Shown in pieces: positions 6,802 through 11,554 of a DNA stretch of 11,554 nucleotides. The stretch is from an uncultured Rhodanobacteraceae bacterium. GTDB taxonomy: Bacteria > Pseudomonadota > Gammaproteobacteria > Xanthomonadales > Rhodanobacteraceae. Positions within the stretch are counted from its first letter, which is position 1, and every line of letters begins with the position of its first letter. The notes beneath the pieces were generated by a model. It made no database searches. It saw nothing but the letters and a program-made list of their open reading frames with translations, and was not told the origin of the DNA. Made by a program: the position numbers and the translations under genes. The stretch lies in the NCBI GenBank assembly GCA_913053815.1, contig CAJXGK010000031.1, positions 1 through 11,554 of the forward strand. The letters run 5' to 3'.

Positions 6802-7914
6802 TCAGCCCCGATCTGGCGACCCCATCCGCTGCAGAAAGCGCAGTCGGGCCTGTACTTCCAGGTTGCGGTAAGGCCTATCGGTATAGTCAGAAAGAGGAAA
6901 GCCCTGTAGTAAATAAGCCGCCTTCGTACTGCGCCCCAGTAAAGTCGGAGTACCAGGTCGATCCGGTACATGCTCGATCAGGAACCCACTTAGGCGATAC
7001 GGCCCAACCGCACGTAACGCTTTAAGGACGCTAACATGACAACGTAGCACGATCCCATCACCGTTGAGGTCAAGTTGCCCGCTACTGACCAGGTGCGCCA
7101 CTGGGGTACCCAACCGGGCATCCATAAGATTGGCCTGCACCCGGTAATAACCCGCATGTACATGCTCAAAATGCAGGGGAATCATCAGATTGGCGCCATT
7201 CACATAAGCGGGACCAACGCCCTCCAGTATGGCTTGGGGCTTCTCGTAATGAAATGAGGCCAAAGCCTGCAGGGATTGGCCATTCACCTCGACACTGACC
7301 TGCACACGCAGGGTTCGCGGCCAATTGCGCGTTGCATCCGCTAGCAGTTGCCCCCTATAGTTTCTCGCCCCCACAGGCTGTCGCGAAGATGCCTGCATGG
7401 CGAAATGGTCAAGAACCCGCCCATTAAGAGTCACGATACGGGCCTCGACCCGATCAATCCCAGCCAGCGTATCGGCTGGGGCACTTAGACTGGCGCGAAC
7501 CTTGATCGGCTGATCACTAAACAAGGTGGCGTGCGTCAGGGCAACCGCTAGTTCAGCGCTGCCCGAAGGCAACTGCAAGGGCACGCGTACCGGAATCGAT
7601 GCGTTAGGATGCAATAATGTCCACTGCTGTGAATTGAGCGGTACCGACCAAGGGGGGAATCGTGCGTTGGCGGCATACTGTGCCGCAATCTGGCGAAACG
7701 TTGCCCGCTGCATATTGCTTAAATGTAGCGCTGGGGTAACGGATGATTTAATCGTCACGAGCCTTTTCGAAGGCTTTGCTGCAACAGACGTGATGACTTG
7801 TGGCCTCTGCATATTCACCTCTTTCTCAACCCCACCATCAGGCCACTGTACGGCGAAGACTACGGCGAGAACCGCTACCAAAACTACCGTCAGAACCAGC
7901 CAGACCCGCTTCAT
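6802..7914 (-). CDS. membrane-anchored protein of unknown function, beta-rich ectodomain
   Basis: I do not recognise this 370-residue protein. It starts MKRVWLVLTVVLVAVLAVVF, a short basic end and one transmembrane segment (about 4-23) ending near VQWPDGG. Most of the chain should therefore be periplasmic. The remainder has alternating hydrophobic stretches typical of Ig-like or C2-like beta-sandwiches (about 95-200 and 225-325; for example YYRVQANLMDA and GPYRLSGFLIEHV). It ends in a basic, helix-like tail with NLEVQARLRFLQRM. ATG 7914 was chosen because it has AAGGGGA 5 nt upstream; a longer reading from TTG at 7935 adds seven residues without support. It diverges from the lipase-like gene with 156 bp between them, so the two may be co-regulated. 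A lipase foldase was considered, but the expected helical fold and its RxxFDY-type motif are not seen. Confidence 0.82.
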   Translation of the reverse strand: MKRVWLVLTVVLVAVLAVVFAVQWPDGGVEKEVNMQRPQVITSVAAKPSKRLVTIKSSVTPALHLSNMQRATFRQIAAQYAANARFPPWSVPLNSQQWTLLHPNASIPVRVPLQLPSGSAELAVALTHATLFSDQPIKVRASLSAPADTLAGIDRVEARIVTLNGRVLDHFAMQASSRQPVGARNYRGQLLADATRNWPRTLRVQVSVEVNGQSLQALASFHYEKPQAILEGVGPAYVNGANLMIPLHFEHVHAGYYRVQANLMDARLGTPVAHLVSSGQLDLNGDGIVLRCHVSVLKALRAVGPYRLSGFLIEHVPDRPGTPTLLGRSTKAAYLLQGFPLSDYTDRPYRNLEVQARLRFLQRMGSPDRG

Positions 7915-8012
7915 CCGCTTCCCCTTGATCGGCAAAAAAGTCTAACGCATGCCTTCCCATACGACACGACGATACAATATACTGATCACATTCGTGCTAC
8001 GGGCGTATCGCC

Positions 8013-8047
8013 AAATTCGTAAGTCATCCGAAAATTCGTAAGTCATC
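8013..8047. repeat. 16-bp tandem direct repeat between the divergent genes
   Basis: The 16-mer aaattcgtaagtcatc occurs at 8013-8028 and again at 8032-8047. The copies are perfect and spaced 19 bp start to start, so both lie on nearly the same face of the helix. They sit just upstream of the lipase-like gene's ribosome binding site and downstream of a possible -10 (tacaat, about 7975-7980). They look like a tandem operator or an RNA-level element in the leader. No further copy was noticed in the window. Confidence 0.7.
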
Positions 8048-8070
8048 TGACAACTCTGAGGGGAGAGATC

Positions 8071-9152
8071 ATGTTACAAACAAAGTTTTTTTGGGCTGTG
8101 TGCGCACTGTTTTTACTTGCGCTCTTTGTATATCCAAGCAACGCACGTGCTGGCATAGCTGGCTATCCTGTAGTACTCGTGAACGGATTTCAGCCCTCAC
8201 AGTTGACCCAATGTCCGGATACGGCACAACAACACAGCGACGGATACGCCTACTGGAACGCGTTCTGGGATCAACATTCTAATGCTCGGCTGGACTGGTC
8301 CTCATGCAGTCGGGTGGAAACGGGCGTTGCCCAGGAGCTTTGGCCCCAGCTCCGCAGCTTATCGGTATCCGGCCTGTGCCAAAATGGCTGTATATTCGTC
8401 ACCCACTCCACCGGTGATTTGGTCGCTCGTTATCTACTAGCCAATCAAGCGCACTGGCTGACGGTAGCCGGTCTGCAGCCGATCAAGGTCATTGCGGTAC
8501 TGGATTTTGGTGGTGCCGGGGGGGGGATTCCTTGGCCAGTCTTGCCATCCAGGTCGCTAACAACAATGCTTGGTACCTGGACCCCATCAAGGCGGCGATT
8601 AAGTCCTGGCTGGGTTATGACATCTATGGCAGCCGCCATCTCGGCGTTCTCAATGACCTCACCCCCGGCATGGCACGGAGTATTGCCACGGCACCGAGCA
8701 TGATTCCTCACCTCCGTTTTGTCGGTGGCGGCTACGAGTACCTCGGCGTGACTAAGCCCTTCCTACCCGGCCGCGATGACTCAGTAGTTGCCTTACAGTC
8801 ATCATGCGGTGCAGCCCAATTTGGCAGTTACGACAGTTGTGTGGCTTGGGAAACGATGGGGGGAGAACAAACAAGCACCTCGGCACCCTCGGCACTCTGG
8901 TACAACTATTATCCAGTATTGATGGGCGCTGATACTAACCACGCAGGACTGATTGGCAGTCAAACTGGAGTCCGTCTGGTACCGGTGGATAACCGCTTCA
9001 TCATCAGCCAACTCGGCGTTGATTTCTCCACTGCATCCAGGGTTGACAAACCTTGGTGGGCATTCTGGTCCAGCGGCACCACCTATGTGTACGTACCGGG
9101 TTCAGAATCTCGTAGCATGTCACAAACTGTGTACAGTACGCTCAACCCGTAA
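8071..9152 (+). pseudogene. secreted lipase-like alpha/beta hydrolase, split by a poly-G frameshift
   Basis: The first frame (from ATG 8071, preceded by the strong gaggggag Shine-Dalgarno) gives a signal peptide (about 1-27, ending NARA). It continues with GIAGYPVVLVNGFQP, the nucleophile motif VTHSTGDLVARYLL (Ser113) and VIAVLDFGGAGG (141-152). At a run of nine G (8518-8526) this frame goes wrong. The next frame then carries the rest of the fold: DSLASLAIQVANN, then PGRDDSVVALQSSCG with a likely catalytic Asp, then TNHAGLIG with a likely catalytic His, ending in a stop at 9150-9152. With ten G (or seven) a single protein of about 360 residues would be made. The fold resembles secreted triacylglycerol-lipase-like hydrolases. 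It may be a real pseudogene, a phase-variable gene in its OFF state, or a sequencing slip. As it stands, only a 210-residue product without Asp/His would form. Confidence 0.85.
8518..8526 (+). repeat. nine-G homopolymer at the frameshift point
   Basis: Nine consecutive G follow ggtggtgcc inside the lipase-like gene, precisely where the reading frame changes. One added base restores FGGAGGGDSLASL, which keeps a Gly-rich turn in the family. Such tracts are prone to slippage in replication and to miscalls in sequencing. Confidence 0.9.
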
Positions 9153-9211
9153 ATAGCCTATCGGTGCCAGTGAACTCGAGTCAGTCTTCTTCGGTAGACT
9201 AATACTTACCC

Positions 9212-9243
9212 CCGCGCCTCGGCATTCTCATGCTGAGGCGCGG
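9212..9243. repeat. strong 13-bp hairpin after the lipase-like gene
   Basis: The arms ccgcgcctcggca (9212-9224) and tgctgaggcgcgg (9231-9243) pair over 13 bp with one G-U, around the loop ttctca. It sits 60 bp after the lipase-like stop and could end that transcript. However, no T-run follows on either strand, so it is not a standard intrinsic terminator. It also overlaps the end of the transposase relic's open frame, so it could instead be part of an old element. Confidence 0.6.
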
Positions 9244-9299
9244 CATCCTGACGAAATATTGCCGGTAAGGGTTCGCCTGAATCCGGGCCGCCGTGTCTT

Positions 9300-9431
9300 G
9301 ATCGGATCCAGCTCATCCCAGGGCAGGCCCCGGCTCATCCTGAGCCAACGGGTATCCCCATCCAGGACGGTTTGAAAGGGCTCGCCAAATTCGGCCGGAG
9401 AAAGTTGCCAGCTACTGCGATAACGAATCAT
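9300..9431 (-). pseudogene. IS5-type transposase remnant (N-terminal fragment)
   Basis: From an ATG at 9431 the minus strand encodes MIRYRSSWQLSPAEFGEPFQ, then TVLDGDTRWLRMSRGLPWDELDPI. This matches the opening of IS5-type transposases with an InsH-like N-terminal domain, where the usual text is close to 'MIRYxSExQLxLxEFExPF...LDPxNRWVxLSxxIPWDEL'. Recognisable similarity ends at about residue 44. What follows in the frame (to the stop at 9228) is not the expected 'GRPAKDARLVIGALIIKH' region, so the catalytic part has been deleted. No ribosome binding site is obvious. Confidence 0.65.
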
Positions 9432-9625
9432 CAGTGCACGCGTTTTCAGTGAGGGCTCACTTTGCATGCACCATTACACCCATTAATAGCTATTAACATA
9501 ATAATACCAATACTATATACCTAATGAGTAGGCTCTGAACATAACCACTATTCGCCTCAGAAAATCAAAAAACTATCCTCGATTTTCCCCTCGCCTCGCT
9601 ACGACCCCCCAAGCCTGACAGGCTC
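9432..9625. other. AT-rich non-coding stretch
   Basis: There is no gene here. It contains a perfect 14-bp palindrome, ttaatagctattaa (9483-9496), in a very AT-rich patch (about 9476-9530). It also has a loose pair gaaaatc/gattttc (about 9560-9591). A 5-bp hairpin, agcct-gac-aggct (9612-9624), lies just downstream of the arginase stop on the minus strand. That hairpin is short and lacks a strong T-run. Confidence 0.4.
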
Positions 9626-10567
9626 CTAGCCCACCGGAGTGGTACTGCAGATCCGCATCAGAGTGGATTTCCCGAACAGGCTTTCCATTAGATCAACAAC
9701 TAGCTTCGCAGTTCGATTATGTTCGTCAAAGGCTGGATTCAACTCGAAAATATCCAATGAACTCAAACACCCCGTATCGGCGATCATCTCCATGCACAAT
9801 TGTGCTTCACGATAATTCGGCCCCCCCGGTACCGTTGTGCCAACCGCCGGAGCGATGACTGGATCGAGAAAATCGATATCAAAGCTGACATGCAGGTGTG
9901 TTGGCTCATCCAAACTCTCGAGCGCTTCTTCCATCACCCTCTTCATGCCCACCTCGTCGATATAGCGCATGTCATAAATAGTCAGTCCGGCTTCATGCAC
10001 CAGACGCTTTTCACCGGCATCGACCGAACGGATTCCGATCTGCCGAAATACCTCAGGTTTGACCATCGGAGCAGAACCTACCAAGTTGATCAGAGGCGGT
10101 GGCCCAATTCCGCACAAGCAGGCCACCGGCATGCCGTGCACATTGCCAGAAGGAGTCATTGCGGAGGTATTAAAATCCGCGTGGGCATCCAGCCATAACA
10201 CCCGCAGCTTCTTGTCCTGCATCTGACAATGACGGGCCACAGCTCCTATCGAACCCATCGCCAAACTGTGGTCACCTCCCAACACCATGGGAATACGCTC
10301 CAATTCCAATTCAGCCGTCACCGCCACGCCCAGAGTCTGGTTCCAAGTTACCACCTCCTTGAGGTGCCGATAGCCATTCTGCGGAGGCTGCCAGGGGTTG
10401 ATCGGTCCGCCAAGGTTGCCGCGATCGGTGACTTGCATACCTCGCGCTACCAGTGCTTCGGCCAGACCTGCGACCCGCAACGCTTCCGGTCCCATTGAGG
10501 CGCCACGATGGGCGGCCCCGATATCGGTGGGGACCCCAATCAGACTGAGCGGTTTTTTCGCAGCCAT
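9626..10567 (-). CDS. rocF: arginase
   Basis: The 313-residue product belongs to the ureohydrolase fold and hydrolyses L-arginine to ornithine and urea using two Mn ions. The metal-binding motifs are complete (numbered from MAAKK): GGDHS with H100, DAHADFNT with D127, H129 and D131, and SFDIDFLDP with D230 and D232. Arginase-specific substrate residues appear in SGNVHGMP and in DIFELNP with E275. The arginase-type N-terminus SLIGVPTDIGAAHRGASMGP favours arginase over agmatinase. ATG 10567 is preferred because GGAGA stands 7 nt ahead; ATG 10582 would add five residues (MGEKN). The gene stands alone, with no other arginine or ornithine gene nearby. Confidence 0.93.
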   Translation of the reverse strand: MAAKKPLSLIGVPTDIGAAHRGASMGPEALRVAGLAEALVARGMQVTDRGNLGGPINPWQPPQNGYRHLKEVVTWNQTLGVAVTAELELERIPMVLGGDHSLAMGSIGAVARHCQMQDKKLRVLWLDAHADFNTSAMTPSGNVHGMPVACLCGIGPPPLINLVGSAPMVKPEVFRQIGIRSVDAGEKRLVHEAGLTIYDMRYIDEVGMKRVMEEALESLDEPTHLHVSFDIDFLDPVIAPAVGTTVPGGPNYREAQLCMEMIADTGCLSSLDIFELNPAFDEHNRTAKLVVDLMESLFGKSTLMRICSTTPVG

Positions 10568-10806
10568 ATTCTTTTCTCCCATTCATTTACAAATTCTCCA
10601 CGCCATCATGCAGATCCGAGTCGGCGATTCGCAGGCAGTTAGCATGAAGGACGACACCTACACCGAAAGACCTACCGAACACGGCCGCACCCACGTAGCT
10701 ACTAGAAAAGCCTGTACCAACGGCCACGTACAACCGCCTGCCCTACCCATTACTCAACACCCATCCGTCCAATTACCGACAGATTGTGCAGAGGGACTCG
10801 GTATGG
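10568..10806. other. intergenic region upstream of arginase
   Basis: These roughly 240 bases lie between the HPt gene's end and arginase, which are on the same strand. I could not place a convincing promoter, operator or terminator. The size of the gap suggests that arginase has its own promoter here. Confidence 0.3.
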
Positions 10807-11127
10807 TCACGAGTCATCCAGTACCGTGTTCATTACCGCCAACAATTCAGTAAACGGCTTTTCAAGGCTCTTCGCTGATACGTCCTGCGCCAGCAGAACG
10901 TCCATGGCGCGTGCCGAACAGCCGAGTGCCTCGTAACCGTAATTGTCCGCCGACCCGCCGAGTCGATGCACGAGCAGACGTATTCGACCAACAGCTTCAA
11001 GGTCTTCCTCAACATGCCAAAGCTGCCATTGCTGCACAAGTTCGTCATACTTGCCAGGTAGCGCATCGAGAAATGCCCGAGCTAGCTCCACCATTCGCGT
11101 ATCAAAATCGAAGTCATCTTCACCCAT
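10807..11127 (-). CDS. stand-alone HPt (histidine phosphotransfer) domain protein
   Basis: This is a 106-residue, mostly helical protein. It carries the HPt signature LLVHRLGGSADNYGYEALGC with the phospho-acceptor His54, followed by an Ala/Leu-rich helix (SARAMDVLLA). The first helix (RMVELARAFLDALPGKYDEL) and a final helix (EKPFTELLAVMNTV) complete the four-helix bundle. Such proteins pass phosphate between a hybrid histidine kinase and a response regulator, or work as signalling sinks. No kinase or regulator is in the window. ATG 11127 was chosen because AAGGTGG precedes it and it begins just before the domain; the frame opens to 11238, but those 37 residues look non-protein-like. Confidence 0.8.
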   Translation of the reverse strand: MGEDDFDFDTRMVELARAFLDALPGKYDELVQQWQLWHVEEDLEAVGRIRLLVHRLGGSADNYGYEALGCSARAMDVLLAQDVSAKSLEKPFTELLAVMNTVLDDS

Positions 11128-11379
11128 ACTGCCACCTTGCAAGCGGGGAAACGGTCGACACCCAGACTCGAAAAGCCAAAGCAATTGCTTGATTCTATAT
11201 GGGCAACGGGTGCAGGTTTGTAAAGCACCCGGAGCCAATCCAGAGTCTTGTCATTAACCCCTACCTGCCCTGATGGTTTGCAGGATGAGTAGATGCCCGT
11301 TAGAACATCATAGCGCAATAGCCATTCAGATCATGGCTCGGCATGTGGGCAAGCCATGACCAGCCTGCCTAATTAACCG
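11128..11379. other. intergenic region between the HPt gene and the IS200-type element
   Basis: I see no gene. The one clear structure is an 8-bp perfect stem, tcatggct (11331-11338) with agccatga (11352-11359), around a 13-nt loop. The HPt promoter must lie here but could not be placed. Confidence 0.35.
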
Positions 11380-11434
11380 AAGGTGGCCCTCCGGCTTTGC
11401 CGAGGGGGCTCCAAGATTTGACCTATACAGCGCT

Positions 11435-11479
11435 CGTTGTGAATCTGGAATCTCGACCAAGCAATGAGGATTCACAATG
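11435..11479 (+). promoter_or_regulatory. RNA hairpin covering the tnpA start codon
   Basis: In the transcript, 11437-11445 (ttgtgaatc) pairs perfectly with 11469-11477 (gattcacaa). The stem can extend outward to c11435-g11479 through a G-U pair, so the whole ATG (11477-11479) and part of the gagg ribosome binding site (11466-11469) are base-paired. A start-site-sequestering stem-loop is a known way in which IS200 keeps transposase translation low. Confidence 0.7.
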
Positions 11480-11554
11480 CAAGAGTATCAAAGCCCTAGT
11501 CAAACGCGTTGGGACTGCAAGGATCACGTGGCGTATATCCTGAAGCCGCGTAGG
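11477..11554 (+). CDS. tnpA: IS200/IS605-family transposase TnpA (N-terminal part only)
   Basis: Only the first 26 codons are inside the window: MQEYQSPSQTRWDCKDHVAY followed by ILKPRR. This matches the opening of IS200-type TnpA, usually close to 'M.EYxSLSHxxWxCKYHVVFIPKxRR'. These proteins are small HUH-type (Tyr1) single-strand transposases. The HUH motif and catalytic Tyr lie beyond the window edge. Differences from the family text (S-Q for S-H, KDH for KYH, AYIL for VFIP) hint at mild divergence or decay. The start has a gaggatt ribosome binding site inside the hairpin described above. Confidence 0.78.
   Translation, partial: MQEYQSPSQTRWDCKDHVAYILKPRR

Larger units (their letters stand above)
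11380..11554 (+). mobile_element. IS200/IS605-type insertion sequence, left part (runs off the window)
   Basis: A hairpin built from ccctccggc (11387-11395), ttt, and gccgaggg (11399-11406), with one bulged C, is followed by about 70 non-coding bases and then tnpA. This is the layout of the left end of IS200/IS605 elements, whose subterminal hairpin is what TnpA binds. The exact left boundary cannot be fixed because these elements have no terminal inverted repeats or target duplications; 11380 is an estimate. Confidence 0.65.

Noticed and set aside
6802..7914. Lipase-specific foldase (Lif/LipB-type chaperone)
   Set aside because: It has the single N-terminal anchor, but the rest looks beta-rich, and the helical repeat structure and RxxFDY-type motif of foldases are missing.
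6802..7935. Longer start (TTG 7935) for the unknown membrane-anchored protein
   Set aside because: ATG 7914 has a strong AAGGGGA ribosome binding site and puts the basic residues right before the transmembrane segment.
8013..8047. CRISPR-like direct repeats
   Set aside because: There are only two copies with a 3-bp gap. No spacer-length sequence and no cas gene are present.
11128..11238. N-terminal extension of the HPt protein to 11238
   Set aside because: The 37 extra residues are rich in Cys, Arg and Pro and not domain-like. ATG 11127 has AAGGTGG ahead of it.

Overview
The window looks chromosomal and most likely comes from a gammaproteobacterium or a close relative. It has a classical rplM-rpsI ribosomal operon, encoded CCA ends on both tRNAs, Coq7-type (di-iron) ubiquinone hydroxylation, and a GlcF-like Fe-S protein. 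GC content is moderate by eye. I cannot name the genus from sequence alone.

Layout. (1) 1-1007: an intact tRNA-Lys(UUU) is followed within a few bases by two degenerate transposase remnants, an IS481-type piece and an IS110-type piece, both on the minus strand. Behind them is IS110-type 5' non-coding DNA. (2) 1008-3065 minus: a secreted prolyl-oligopeptidase (S9) family peptidase whose start codon is unclear. (3) 3066-3651: almost empty DNA. (4) 3652-4795 minus: rplM-rpsI-tRNA-Gln(CUG), apparently one transcript, with a promoter in front of rplM and a good intrinsic terminator behind the tRNA. (5) 4796-6654 plus: glcF-like and coq7, translationally coupled by an ATGA overlap. (6) 6802-7914 minus and 8071-9152 plus: a divergent pair, an unrecognised membrane-anchored beta-rich protein and a secreted lipase-like alpha/beta hydrolase. 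The hydrolase is broken, or phase-switched, by a frameshift in a run of nine G. A 16-bp direct repeat lies between them. (7) 9153-9625: a strong hairpin, a small IS5-type transposase relic and AT-rich DNA. (8) 9626-10567 minus: arginase. (9) 10807-11127 minus: a stand-alone histidine phosphotransfer (HPt) domain protein. (10) 11380-11554 plus: the left part of an IS200/IS605-type element, with the first 26 codons of its TnpA and an RNA hairpin that covers its start codon. The gene runs off the window.

How the parts relate. The core genes (ribosomal proteins, tRNAs, coq7) are housekeeping. The accessory signal lies in the mobile-element relics of four families (IS481, IS110, IS5-type, IS200), in the divergent lipase/unknown pair with its tandem repeat and poly-G tract, and in the orphan HPt protein. 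I did not find a clearly new defence or mobile system. The best leads are the poly-G frameshift with its unknown divergent partner, and several well-formed dyads at promoters and start codons.
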